DNA from: Pachyseris speciosa
Lineage: Eukaryota > Cnidaria > Anthozoa > Scleractinia > Pachyseridae
Assembly: GCA_016490735.1 (NCBI GenBank)
Contig: JAEMWC010001233.1
Coordinates: 58,501 to 122,500, forward strand
DNA length: 64,000 nt
Direction of reading: 5' to 3'
The translations under genes were made by a program, and so were the position numbers. Below are positions 52,601 through 64,000 of the stretch, one piece after another. Within the stretch, counting starts at the first letter, position 1. The number at the start of each line of letters is the position of its first letter. Below the pieces are notes generated by a model. The model had not been told where the DNA came from, ran no database searches, and saw only the letters and a program-made list of their open reading frames with translations.

Positions 52601-55200
52601 TAAGCAGTAATGTGATTGATCAGTAATAAAACAATCAGATCAAATGATACAATGAGGTCATGTGCGTTGTGACATCATCTATCACAATTCTCAATATTTG
52701 AAGACTAGAGAGATTGACAGCCCTGTATCAAGGCAAAATGTAACGTGCAGAAAATTGAGAAAAGTTGTCATCTCATATGTTGCAGGCCTGATCAGTTGTC
52801 AACTTTACCAATTTTTTTGTGCTGGAAATTACAAATAAGGCTTATTCAAATGTGGCTGTGACCACATATTCCAGTTTTAGGAAATGCACACTGTAGTTAC
52901 AGGCATATATGTATATTTTTTTTCTCACTTGTGTTTGCTAATGCCGGTGCATAACAGACTAATGTCACATAAAATTTGTTTTCATGCAAACCACCACTGT
53001 TCAGTGCTGGTGGTGCATATGGATATAACTTACCAACATGTCATAATATTATTTGTCCTCCTTTGTACACAAGTAAACAATTATTTTCAAAGACATATTT
53101 GTACACCAAAAAATGCTTGTAGAGTTAAGCAGTTTTAACTCAAACAATTTAGAAACCAATTGGATTAATCCAGGAAATGCTAAGCAGAATATTGAAAAAA
53201 TTAATAATTAAAAAAAAATAATTTAAATCTGATCAATGTTACTAGAGATAATGGTGATCATCAAACAACAACAAGAGTAAAAATTAAAAAAAAAACAATG
53301 GCATGAAAGCTGTTTTCTGTAGTAACAACTGTTCAGACGCAATGGCACACTCTTATTATAAAAATAGGAAGTTGTCCAGTTTGTGCCCTAATATCAAACA
53401 TATTCTGAAGGACAAATTGGCACATAAAAATGCTTGAAGAGTAACTACAGTCTTAAATTCAATAATCCAGCCTCCAGAGAATAAATTAGATTCAAGAATG
53501 CTTAGCTGAATTAAAACAAACAAAACCACAATAAAGAATAACTGATCAATGTTAGTGGACCGAAGTAATGGACCTTATGCAAAAATGGCTACCTTTAAAT
53601 TATTCTTTTGTTCTTAATCAAAATAGCCTCAGTCACTAACCTTGCTTTTGAGATCAAATTACTAAAGAATTTGATATCCCAAATGAGGTTAGTGAGGCTA
53701 TTTTGAATACGAAGAAAAGAAGAATCTAAAGGCAGCCAGTTTTGCATACTGGGTCTATTGTGAAAATCAAACAACAACAATGGTAAAATTAGTTAAATCG
53801 ATTGTAAAAAAAGTTGTTTTCTATGAGAAAAAACTTATTTTTATTTCACTCTTGGCATAGCCAAAAAAGCTAAATACAACCTTAGAATTCTCTTATGCAA
53901 AACATGAATAGCTTAGGTTGGCTTCAAAATAATTATATTTTGATTAGCCAAATGCATTTTTTAATGCTTGATCACCAAATAAAACAAACACATTTTCTGA
54001 TAAGAATGATTAATTCAGTCCTTGCTTAAATTTATCTTTATTCAAGCTTAAGTGATTCTTCTTCCATGAACCTATTGAAGTCAACTAAATCATGGACAAA
54101 CTTGTTCTGTTGTTGAGACTAACTGATTCTGAATGTTCAATTTACGACTCATCACAAACTAAAACTTACTACACCTACAAGTAAAAGGAATGAAAAAAGC
54201 TAGGTAAGCAATTTAAGCTGGTCAAAAATCGATCAGCTATCAGGCATGTGGTTAAAACATTTTGCTATCAAAAGCTGCAGGGTAATTGCCAATAAATTGA
54301 TATGAGTTGTCATCTCAGACGCTTAACTCCGGGTCTCGTCAACATGAGTAACATTTTCTGCTAACAATTACAAATTAAGCCTATTCATATCTGGTTGTGT
54401 CCATATATGGTGTATTCCAAGCATGTTTTTAATTAAGAGCACTGCACATTGCACTGTACAGACAAATTATGTTGCTGATGAAACTGCAGGCATCAGTTGT
54501 GAGTTTTTATGGTGATGAAAATTGTCATATATTTTTCCTTTGTTGTGTTTGTTAATGCTCCATCATACACAACAGACCACTGTCACATAAAAATTTGCTT
54601 TCATACAAACCTTCACTGTTCAGAGTGGAACATATGGAAGTATTGACACATGTTGAAATGCTGTAAGTTGTCATATTTTGTCAGGTGCTATTTCTACAGG
54701 ACAAATATCTTAAAAGGAAAATTTGCACATAAGTGAAAGTAGAATAAAGGCCACAGAATAAAGTACCGGTAATTCAAGAAATGCTATCCTAGAAATTAAA
54801 ATAAACAAAACAAAATTGTTTAAAACTGATCAATGTCCTTGGAGGTAGACTGGTGATTATCAAACAACAACGAATGGTAAATGTAAGTCAACAGTAAGAA
54901 ACTGGTTTTCTGTAATAAAAATTTCTTTCAATCTTAGCCTAGTCAAAAAAGCTGAAAACTTCCTGATTCTGTAATTCTGAATAGCTTACACTGGCTTAAA
55001 AATATTTTGATAAGCAAAATGCATTTTTTCACTGCTTCGTCAAATCTGAAAACAAATTATTTTCTCATAGGAAAGATTAATTCAGTCCTTGCTTCAAATT
55101 GATTTATGCTTATATAAAGCTTTATAGCTCTTCCATGAAGCTGTTCACTCGACTAAATTCACTGACAAGTTTCTGTATCTATTGAAACTAATCGAACTGA
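52600..55200. repeat. Diverged tandem segmental duplication
   Basis: Blocks at 52760-53060 and 54310-54650 share the same order of words (GTTGTCATCTCA, ATTACAAAT, CACTGTTCAG). Blocks at 53780-54130 and 54870-55200 share AAAAAAGCT, AAATGCATTTTTT and GATTAATTCAGTCCTTGCTT. The first unit is longer because of an internal repeat around GATCAATGTTA. Non-coding. Confidence 0.65.
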
Positions 55201-55432
55201 AAAATAAAAGTCCGGTGTCTTGGGATTCATCATCACGTATGCTGTCCGGATAAATTCTTGAACAATCTCGCTCGGTGCCATCACAGCGATTTTCCCTTTC
55301 TGTCGGAAGTAGTCGTAAAATAAACGGTAAAATCAGATGCGGGATTCAATTTGGGATGAAGCTACACCTCCGGTCAGCAGTGAAAAAACGAAAAGCTATG
55401 CATGAGGTTCAGTGAACAGAACACTAGTTTAT

Positions 55433-55858
55433 CCCCAGTGCCTGAGGGGGGGGGAGTACTCCCAGAGAAATTGGGTTAAGGTGTGCGGCCCGCTTCCTGA
55501 AACCCTTACCCTATTTCAGACCAAAATCTGCGATTTTCCCTACCCTATTTCAGACCTGACCAAAAATTTGATAACCTATTTCAGACATATTTCACGTACA
55601 CAGTGGGCGTAAACGTAATTAAAAGACAAAAAAGAAGGGCTTTTGTTGATGGTCTTATCGGCTAAAGATGAAGTAGCTTCTTCTGAAAAAAATACCGAAT
55701 TCAAGACAAGAGTGCACAAACCATTACCTTATTTCAGACCAAAATGGTCAAAATTGATACCCTATTTCAGACCAAAACGGCTAAAAAACCATACCCTTTG
55801 GGGCCGCACATACCTATATAGCTCATATAAGGCAGTACCCCCCCCCCCGGCCCCAGTG
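55433..55858. mobile_element. Non-autonomous repeat with a CCCTATTTCAGACC core array
   Basis: The ends are CCAGTGCCTGAGGGGGGGG and CCCCCCCCGGCCCCAGTG, roughly mirrored. The interior repeats the word CCCTATTTCAGACC (or TTATTTCAGACC) about five times. Confidence 0.65.
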
Positions 55859-55947
55859 TAATCTTGTCATTAATCGATCAAGTTCAAACATTTTGCTTAT
55901 ATTGAAAATTAAAAACGCGTACTGTCCTAATTAGAATAACAACAGTT

Positions 55948-56138
55948 AGTATATACCACACAAGTGAATAGTGCTTTTCGCGCGCTCTGATCACTCGGAG
56001 GTGATTAGCAAGTACTTTTCACCTCACCTCCGAGCAACCGCCACGCGAGATTTTACAATTTCCGACTGCTTGTCGGTATATTGTCTCACATAAAGTAATG
56101 TTTTGCCTGCTAATTATTCAGCTTGTGTGGTATATACT
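55948..56138. mobile_element. Palindromic MITE with AGTATATACCACAC ends
   Basis: AGTATATACCACAC and its reverse complement GTGTGGTATATACT bound 191 bp. Related to the left part of the element at 14038. Confidence 0.75.
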
Positions 56139-56142
56139 AAAG

Positions 56143-56246
56143 CAATTATTCACCTCAGTGTCGGTGAAAGTGGTGGATATTTACCGAGCCGCGAAGCGGC
56201 TCGGTAAATATCCACCACTAATCACCTCCACTTCGGTGAATAATTG
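56143..56246. mobile_element. Near-perfect palindrome next to a MITE
   Basis: CAATTATTCACCTCAGTG ... GTGGTGGATATTTACCGAGC, GCGAAGCGGC, then the mirror GCTCGGTAAATATCCACCAC ... GGTGAATAATTG. The arms are about 50 bp. Confidence 0.8.
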
Positions 56247-57079
56247 TCAACTATTGAAACTGACGTTTTGTAAAGAGAAAAAGCCGCTTACGGACTAACT
56301 CCTGGATCCTGGAATTATTAAAGCTTAATAGTTTCCCATCAAAGTTAAGCTTATGCTTAAAATTGTCCATGTTGTGATTCGATTCTTGAACTGACTCGAC
56401 CAGCTTGTTTACACATTCTCAAACATTTCTCGGCTCGATAGCGGTCAATTGCAACGATTAAGGCTTGACAGAATGTTAAAAATCCTTCTCGAAAATAGTA
56501 GTCGCTCTCAAAATCGCATCGAAGAGTAGCACTACTTTGACGATGTACCGTCGCCTAGTGTGCCAAACGCTTGGATGAGTCAGGGGGAACCCAATGCATA
56601 GGTTTTGTCTGGAGGTACGGTGCACTTATGAAGAATTGAATATTTTTCTCCATATGGTCTGCCCAAAATATCCATTTTCTTATCTTCTTGTTTGACCAAA
56701 ACTGTTTAAGAGTTGTTCCCATTTAAATTCGTTTTAGTAATTTATGAAATTACACTTAGTTCCTGCTATCGAAAGAACATTTCAGTGTGGTCCTAATACG
56801 ACAAAATGTCACTCCTTCCCTCGGAAAAGTGTAAAAGCAATCTGGCGGCCAAACAGCGGGATTTTCCTGTGAAATGCCCTCCTTTACATGTATTTATGAA
56901 GGTTGAACCTTTATTTTTCCAACAAACAGTTCTCTCACTTAAGAATAGTTCAAGGCTCTACAACAGAAGTCACCGTTTCGATTCCAACTCGCGAAATCAT
57001 TCAATTTCTGCAATCTCTAAACTTGAGGCCCATTTTGCTTTCTCTTATGTTTAGAAAACGGAGGTGCCAAACCTTGTCG

Positions 57080-57080
<1 letters not shown>

Positions 57081-57151
<71 letters not shown>

Positions 57152-57152
57152 G
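57081..57152. repeat. (ATT)n microsatellite
   Basis: About 24 ATT units. Confidence 0.97.
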
Positions 57153-57322
57153 TTTTCAGTGCTGTTAATTGCTTCCTACAGTCTACTAGAACCAGGGCCA
57201 ATACTTGGTCCTGAGGTACCAGGGGAGTTTTCTATTTGATGGACAGAAACCCTCTCAGTATGTGCGCCGTTCCATGGAGGATGATCTTTTGCAGCTCATT
57301 AATGTTACTGGTTCCAGGGATT

Positions 57323-57374
57323 CTCATCATCATCATCATCATCGTCATCGTCATCATCATCGTCATCATCGTCG

Positions 57375-57424
<50 letters not shown>

Positions 57425-57428
57425 GTTA
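57323..57428. repeat. (CAT)n/(CGT)n then (ATT)n microsatellite
   Basis: CATCAT and CGTCAT units pass into an ATT run. Poly-His and poly-Tyr frames here are artefacts. Confidence 0.95.
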
Positions 57429-57814
57429 TTGTCTAAAAAAAGTAAAAAAACAAAAGTAAAAATCCGAACGTTTTCGGCACCTCGCTATTTTTAGAGAAAA
57501 TTCGACCGTCCGCTAATTGTATATTTGTAACTGTCAGGTAATTCCTGATTGGAACAGTTTCATCATGTAGCAACAAATTTGTCTGTTTAAAGGTTTCCAT
57601 TGTTGGATCACTAGGCCTTCAAGAACTCTTAGCTTTTGAAAAGATTACGCCGTGCAGAGTATACGCCAAGTAAAGGAATGCGAAGGATTTTCTCGTAGGT
57701 TACGGGAAGGTTCAGAGTCATAACATGTATTGGAATGTTCTTTAATTCGTAACCCAAGAGAATGTAAATTGATCAGTAAGACATATTACTCCTGATGCGC
57801 ACAGCAAAATTACT

Positions 57815-58110
57815 CCCAAAATCACCACCATCACCATCATCATCACCCTCACATCACCATCACCACCACCATCACCATCACCACCACAATCACCACCACC
57901 ACCATCACCATCACCATCACCACCACCATCACCATTACCATCACCATCACTATCACCATCACCATCACCATTACAGTTCATCATGGTTATGATCGTCATC
58001 GTCATCGTAAATGTACATCTTCTGAGCCGGGGTTATTCAAGACTCCTAGAAATCCTCACCACCATGATCCTAATCATTATCGCCATCACCATCACCATCA
58101 CCATCACCAA
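57815..58110. repeat. (CACCAT)n microsatellite in two blocks
   Basis: ACCATC and CACCAC units at 57820-57985 and again at 58078-58110; a smaller block lies near 58820. Confidence 0.95.
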
Positions 58111-59193
58111 CATGTCATAATCATCATCGCTAGCATCAGCACCATCATCTATTATCAGCAATTACTAATTATGTTAAGCTTGAACAAATATGACTTGTGA
58201 ATACTTTAGTTAGGTACCATATTGTCTAGATTTAGTCATCTTTTATTTCTTGGGAGGGAACCTAAATCAAAGTTACAAGCGCCATAACTTTTATAAGGTT
58301 TCATCGCCATTTTTTTTTCTATTTTTTTGTTTTTGCATGTTAATCTTTGCAATTCTTTGTATTAATCATTAGACAATTTTTTCATGCGTCAGCGTGCGTT
58401 CATCGAGATATGAAGCACGCGTGAAGTTTGGAGAGCATGAAAGATGCGTATAAATTGCAACTCTTGCTTCTTGACTGCTCTCCAAACTGCCCAAGTGCTT
58501 CATATCTCGATGAACTCACATGGGCCAATTGTTTTATAACATTTTTTTTCAACGCGGTAGTTTAAATAGTATAAAGAGAACCTCTCTCTGCTACGTCAAC
58601 AGCATGCACAATAGGAATATAAAGCACGATGGCGCAATTGAATTTGACTACACGAATTCACCAGCTATGTTATTATGTAGTTTATTAACCATCGTAAGTT
58701 CATTGTGCGTGGCAAATAAATATACAATATATACATCATCATCAAGAGCACCCTTACAAACATTCTTGTCACCGTCACCATCACAAAAACAATCGCCATC
58801 ATAATCAAGGTCAACATAACCATTACCATCACCATCACCACTGATCATCTTTACTGGTGCAAGACTCGACAAACATGTCGATGCGCTTTATTCTTTCTTC
58901 AAGCTCACAGGCAGTGAAAACCAGTTAGTGTAAAAATGCATGTTTAATTTTGTGTCATAAAGGAATGTTCTACATGACCTTAATGAGAGAGCTCATATAA
59001 TAAGCCCCAAGGTTTCAATTTGAGCCACCTTGCCAGGAAAATACCTTTAATTCGTTTACTTGCAATTTACGTCTCTTTTTTTTGTATTGAATGTCTGTAT
59101 GTGTGTATTTAGTATTTATTTTTTTCTGGCAAATAAATAAACTGAAACTGATAAGTCGAGGAATTTTATTAACATACAATCAATTTCTCACAG
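58111..59193. other. Intron with little recognisable content
   Basis: An inverted pair TTCATCGAGATATGAAGCAC (58398) and GTGCTTCATATCTCGATGAA (58494) bounds a MITE-like stretch of about 115 bp. The rest is unremarkable. Confidence 0.55.
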
Positions 59194-60112
59194 ATGCAAT
59201 GTTGATGTGGACCGCCCCACTTCCCGCATGGAACCAGACTGTTCAAGGAGCTGATCCACCTAATATACAAACCGCCCTTTGTTCGAGTGCTCAACGGAAG
59301 CAGTGTTTTCACAACTTTTGAAAGTAAGAGTTGCATTGTGTTGAGTAGGAGTTGCAAGGCCCGAAGGACCTTGCCCCCTAGTGGGGTCCGGGGACGTGTT
59401 CCCCGGAAAATTTTGAAATTCAAGACTCTTGTAGACTCATTTTCCAAGCAGTTTGAGATGTGTTGTCTTAGAGTACTTTGCGTTGGAAACTGCTGCCTAC
59501 CATACAATCTGAGCCTGTTTACTTTGCTGCTGAACTTTCAAACAACGTATGCAAGTGGATTAAAGTGCACCTAAGCCCCAAAATTTTTGGTGCAAAGATT
59601 TCTTAGCGAAAAAAAAAAGGGTTTAGATGCACTTTAAAGCAATGTTGCAGTGACATTTCAAGTTTATTTACTCACAAACTCTTTCGTGGACAGTTGGCTC
59701 TTTAGGGAAAGCTTTATTTCAGAATTTACCCAAGGGAAAGTAGCCGTCGCAAATGGAAAAATTGCCGTTGGATGCGACGGCCGACGGCTTGTTTTGAAAA
59801 CACTGCGGAAGTAACAATTTTATTCTGATATGGCAATGCCGCCTATTATATGATCAAAACATCGATTTGACCAAGTTTTAATCGATGATGGTATCAAAGG
59901 GGAGGATGAAACAGGATTTGTACATGTGGCAGATATCCCTGTGGTATTGAACAAGGATGGTTACAGGACTCGTTTTCATATTAAAAGTAATCGGGAGTTT
60001 TCATCTCTGACGATAAACGTCGTGACAGAAAGAGAAAACGCCACTTTTCAGTGCGAGGTTTCACTCAAGGATGGAAGTAAATGGGCATATAACAGACGGA
60101 TAGAAGTAACAG
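59194..60112 (+). pseudogene. N-terminal Ig-like exon split by an insertion
   Basis: Acceptor TTTCTCACAG and phase 1 entry as in the intact exon; it opens MLMWTAPLPAWNQTVQGAD and continues to about 59320. Homology resumes near 59884 with GEDETGFVHV and RTRFHIKSNREFSSLTINVV, then ENATFQCEVSLKDGSKWAY, ending at donor GTATAA in phase 1. About 550 bp of unrelated sequence lies between, and the frame shifts near 59275. As a single exon it cannot be translated. The later half could still be used if an acceptor exists before 59884, but I see no convincing one. Confidence 0.7.
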
Positions 60113-60589
60113 GTATAAACCAGAAGGTAAAATAATCATTATATATTAGGCTGTGAAAACCCTTGAATGTCATGTCATTGTCGTTACCGTTACAGTCAGC
60201 ATTGTTTCTATCTTTCATTAGCTTATAATAATAATTATTATAATATGGCTTTGATAAACCACAAGATAATAATGATATTAATAATATTTTATTCTTAATA
60301 TATAATAAATAATATTAACAAACTCTCAAACAATCTTAAATTTACAATATATGATCTAGTAGAATGCTAAAAAATGATATTCATAATTTTAAACCGTATC
60401 AAGAGAAGATGAAAGGGTAAGAGAACGAGTCCCCCATATACGCCCTATCCCCATCGTAATCCCTCTAAAGTTATTTTTAAAAGATATCAATTTTCCTGCG
60501 GATTTTACCTCGCGCGTTATGTGGAGGAGAGCCGCGGCGCGCGAGTTACAATGAATGCGAAATGAGAACAGGAGATTTTTAATTTTTAC

Positions 60590-60722
60590 ATGGATCAGTC
60601 GGTATCAACATCGAGGAAAAGAAAATTGCTTGAAGATTCAACAGTGGAAAAAAAGCGCGAGAAAGTAAATTTAATTCCAGAGGTTGGAGAGATCTTAGAA
60701 CCTGAGGAAATCGTTCTAGAAG
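60590..60722 (+). CDS. Possible first exon of an unknown gene
   Basis: ATG at 60590 opens a charged frame (MDQSVSTSRKRKLLEDSTVE, then KKREKV and EILEPEEIVLE) ending at donor GTGAGA in phase 1. An SRKRK cluster could be a nuclear localisation signal. The preceding 60 bp is GC-rich (GCCGCGGCGCGCG) compared with its surroundings. No downstream exon is recognised. It could be a host gene start or the 5' exon of a transposon gene. Confidence 0.3.
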
Positions 60723-60989
60723 GTGAGAAATAACTTTTATCCTCTTTTGCTCAAATAAGACTTACAACGCTTTCCAAAATATTTTGTGTTTTTCCAAAAT
60801 AGCTTTTTTTAAGACAAATCTATGGTTTTTGTCCGCAGATTTTTAAGAAACGTTGAAATTATCATGTTTTCACGGATGCTTTTTAACGGTCAACTAAAAG
60901 GACTTATTTATTTCTGCAATGTCGAGCATGTCCGAGAAAATTAAATGTCATCACTGACATAATAATCATTTGGGTTGAATCCCACAAAA

Positions 60990-61345
60990 AATCTGCGGAC
61001 CATAGGTTGATGGGTGGATGGCACAGAAATTCTGCACCCCTTAAATAACCAGATGCCGCAGAAATTCTGCGGCCCCTAAATGATGAGATGCCGCAGAAAT
61101 TCTGCACCCTCCTAAATGACCAGATGCCGTAGAAATTCTGCACCCCCTAAATGATAAGATGCCGCAGAAATTCTGCACCCCCCTAAATGACCAGATGCGG
61201 CAGAAATTCTGCGGCTCCTTAAATGATGAGATGCTGCAGAATTTCTGCAGCCCCCTAAATGATCAGATGCCGCAGAAATTCTGCGGCCCCCTAAATGATG
61301 AGATGCCAAAAAAATTCTGCACCCCCTAAAAGATCAGAAGCCACA
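60990..61345. repeat. Minisatellite, unit about 40 bp, about nine copies
   Basis: Each unit contains GCCGCAGAAATTCTGC(G/A), itself a palindrome around AATT, followed by CCCCCTAAATGATnAGAT. Copies vary at a few positions. Frames through it on the minus strand give the repeated RRISAAS peptide and are artefacts. Confidence 0.92.
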
Positions 61346-62150
61346 GACCTTTACACAATGTAAATGATCAGAAATTTTCAGAAATGTTTGGTGTTCCACC
61401 CTTACTTTCTGTTATCAACAATGCACAAATTCTTGGATGACTTGAAGACACAAGTTCCCACACAAGTTCAAATTATTAATTATTTTATAAAAGAACATTT
61501 TATTTTTACAAAATTACTAGTTCCACTCCTGTGTCTTACAGTCTTCAGTCAATGTCAATGTTTTGTTTGTAAATTACCCTGGGTTACATAAAATTACTTG
61601 AAAAAGTTCAAGTTAGTTTTACTGGGATCCAAAGAACTACACACTGCATGTTTTAGGAAGCCTTTCCATCCATGGCTCTGCTTTTCTTTGTGGAAGATGC
61701 TGAGGAGATCACTTGCATACATGTAAGTATGTTCCCTTCCAATAATGCACTTGGAAGTGGTTCTCCTCGATTGAAAGGACTTTGCCAATGACTGGTTCCT
61801 TGTTATAATAATATTGTCAAAATTCAAGGCCACAAAGCAGCCAACTTCCAGAGTTGCAAGAAAAATTAATCACCTATCATCCTGAATGGTGCTTGCCTTT
61901 CCTTGGGGTTTCTATACTGTCCAGTGTATATCTGAAATATTGATGAAAATCCCATAATTACTGTAAGCCCCTTGGATAATTATTTCTTTCCAAGTTGTTT
62001 TCAGAGGCAGAGGTGAGGAGTGGGGGAGCATTACTGAGTGGAAAAGCTGATGTAATTGCAGGATGCAATTCAAAAGTTGCTTGGGGCTGCTCTGTTGTCA
62101 GGAGTACATGGTATTATTTCTTCTTTCATAGATGAAAGGAGAGTGGTGGA
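61346..62150. other. Gene-free stretch
   Basis: No exon-like block with splice sites and family motifs was found. Confidence 0.4.
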
Positions 62151-62154
<4 letters not shown>

Positions 62155-62184
<30 letters not shown>

Positions 62185-63065
62185 AGACTACGTACTAGTA
62201 AAAATTCTGTTTTGGGTAGTAGATTTTTCACTTCACTAGCTATTTGGCTAGTGAAAACTTGTAAGCACTAGAGGACCAGAGGGAAACCAAATGAAAATTA
62301 ATTTCAAATATATCACAAAGGGAAATTGAGTTGTACAAGTGAGCAAACTATTGGCATTTGCCCAATTTACTGCCCCAATTTACTGCTGGTTACTGGCTGT
62401 GAAAGAGGTAATTCTTGTCTTCATAGGATCTTGTGTGGCTTCTTGTTAACAACTGGTGTCTCCACTGTAGAAACACTTACAGTACAGCTCAAAAATAGGC
62501 AAACAACACAGATGTTAAAAATCCATATAACATTTTGCATTCGTAACAGAATCTGTTTTTTGTAGTTAAACTGCCGAGTTTAGAGACTGTTGTGTGCCTA
62601 ACATAAGAATTTTGGACTTGACTGGGGTAAAGAAATGTTCTAACATCCAATTCAAAAGTTAGTTTGGTCCATAACTATGTTAAATTTGTAACCATAATTA
62701 TTGTTTCTTCAATGGGTAAAGAACTGTTCTAACATCCAATTCAAAAGTTAATTTGGTCCATAGCTATGTTAAGTTTGTAACCATACTGTCTCTTCAAGGT
62801 GTTTTAAAGAATTTAATTTATGGGTGAAAAATATTGTTTTATATATGTGTAAAACTTTCAAACTGAATGTAAAACATGCATATTTCTAATAAGTTGCACA
62901 CCACTATTGTTGTTGAAAAAAAGAAATACCTAACTGAAGCTGCTTGACAGGATTACAGTAATTTCTGGCAAACAAGTCTGGCTAGTGAAAAAATTGTTTA
63001 GGCTAGTGAATCAAACCTGTCACTTGCCACTGGGCTAGTAAGCTGAAAAGTTAGTCTCAGGGCCC
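62155..63065. repeat. Interspersed repeat rich in CTAG(TG) words
   Basis: GGGCTCGAGACTAACGGTAG at the left and AAGTTAGTCTCAGGGCCCTG at the right are partly mirrored. CTAGTGAA and GGCTAGT words recur near both ends. Its interior includes the 88-bp direct duplication at 62625-62800. Confidence 0.5.
62625..62800. repeat. 88-bp direct duplication
   Basis: GGGTAAAGAAATGTTCTAAC at 62625 and GGGTAAAGAACTGTTCTAAC at 62713, with the following sequence (CAATTCAAAAGTTA, TTTGTAACCATA) shared. Confidence 0.9.
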
Positions 63066-63745
63066 TGGGTGGAGTTGTGGATATGTCCTCGATGGCCTTT
63101 TTTAGATATAATATTTCTTATTTCCAATGCAAGACAATTGGATGTGTGTGCCATGCAGTTTCAAACAGAGAATGCAAAATTTCCTAAGTGGAATTTTATT
63201 GTTATAAAAATACAAAAAAGCTACCATCCGTGCTAAAAGGGCTGTTACACAAACCTACATGGATACACTCAGACAATGCCAAAGTAGAGATCCCCATAAT
63301 CATGTGTGATGCCCCACATGGCAAGTTAATTCTATGGCATTATATTGTGTCAGTTCTATATTGTGTAACTTGATCATTTGGGTTAAGGGTCCATTGTTTT
63401 GCTGTGATAAAACCTGGACATAACATTCAATTGGCTGATGGCCTTGACCTATACTGTAAATTAAATTAATGAATGTAGTAAATTGCCTACCAAAGCAAAC
63501 AAACTGAATTATTACTTGCCCAACAAAGTGAATGGATCATGTGAAGTGCCCACCGAGGCAAACTGCTTCAATGATCAAGACGATTGAAGCAAGTAAATAC
63601 TTGAGCGAGGTAACCAAACAGAATTATAACTTGCCCAACAAGGTGGTGAATAAAGCAAGTACCAGTAAATTACCTACAGAGGTTCTGCGCTGATGAATGC
63701 TTTCAGTAATTCTGATCACGCTATTATGATATTGGATGAATACAT

Positions 63746-63852
63746 ATATTATAATGGCCTTGTTGAAATGAAGCAGACGCAAAGTGAATAATTCCAATAA
63801 TTTGAATTATTCATTTTGCGTTTGCTTCATTTCAACAAGGCCATTATAATAT
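63746..63852. mobile_element. Palindromic MITE, about 107 bp
   Basis: ATATTATAATGGCCTTGTTG ... AGTGAATAATTC, a short loop, then GAATTATTCATTTTGCG ... CAACAAGGCCATTATAATAT. The arms are almost perfectly complementary. Confidence 0.88.
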
Positions 63853-64000
63853 ATTTTATTGTAAACAAACTTCAAAATAAATTTGCATAACAAAGTTTAT
63901 GACAAGATCAATGCAAAGAGACGCTAGCCTGAGCAGATTTGTGTGGCTTGCACAGCTTGTATAAACGTGCAAGAGAAGATTGTGCTACAAAGTACATGTT

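Noticed and set aside
57205..58005. His-, Tyr-, Ile- and Gly/Asp-rich proteins
   Set aside because: They come from ATT, CAT and CACCAT microsatellites read in different frames; there is no other coding evidence.
60904..61309. Minus-strand repeat protein with RRISAAS units
   Set aside because: Frame through the 40-bp minisatellite.
60990..61345. CRISPR array
   Set aside because: Eukaryotic context; the spacers are as conserved as the palindromic core, so it is a tandem minisatellite.

Overview
The window is from an animal nuclear genome: genes are split into short exons with GT/AG introns, intergenic DNA is AT-rich, and non-LTR retrotransposons, inverted-repeat DNA transposons, tRNA-derived repeats and trinucleotide microsatellites are dense. 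The receptor tyrosine kinase (RTK) family, the CR1/L2-like LINEs with (ATT)n tails and the palindromic tRNA-bearing repeats suggest a cnidarian, most likely an anthozoan such as a stony coral. The taxon is inferred from recognition only.

The backbone is a tandem array of related single-pass receptor genes on the + strand. (a) 628-1046 holds an inverted, broken copy of the N-terminal Ig-like exon, and 7896-11580 holds decayed Ig exons interrupted by LINE pieces. (b) 15921-19482 is a clean run of three Ig exons, a stalk exon and a transmembrane (TM) exon, all phase 1 at both ends, with no kinase behind it in the next 3 kb; a possible short tail exon lies at 20768-20885. (c) 22759-47506 is a receptor kinase: signal peptide, SEA domain, TM helix, juxtamembrane mini-exon and a complete tyrosine kinase domain over nine exons ending in a stop codon. 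(d) 50971-51034 and 59194-60112 are the signal peptide exon and a broken N-terminal Ig exon of a further copy. The blocks 21090-23060 and 47755-51290 are homologous and both run from behind one gene to just past the signal peptide exon of the next, which shows that the array arose by tandem duplication.

Matching splice phases allow two readings of (b) and (c). Either (b) is a kinase-less relic or receptor, or its Ig-TM module can be spliced onto the kinase exons of (c) as an alternative ectodomain.

The introns are full of mobile DNA. The 5.6 kb intron 30914-36563 carries a foldback element (32164-35346) with near-identical 1.3 kb arms and a 9-bp target duplication, nested beside other inverted-repeat elements. 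Intron 37889-41461 carries a 1.8 kb element flanked by TTAA. Intron 41559-46719 carries a LINE interrupted by a second LINE and by a tRNA-bearing repeat. LINE remnants also lie at 5550-5900, 8880-10760, 11730-12780 and 23740-26010. From about 51.3 kb to the end the sequence is mainly intron or intergenic DNA with microsatellites, a minisatellite (60990-61345) and palindromic repeats.
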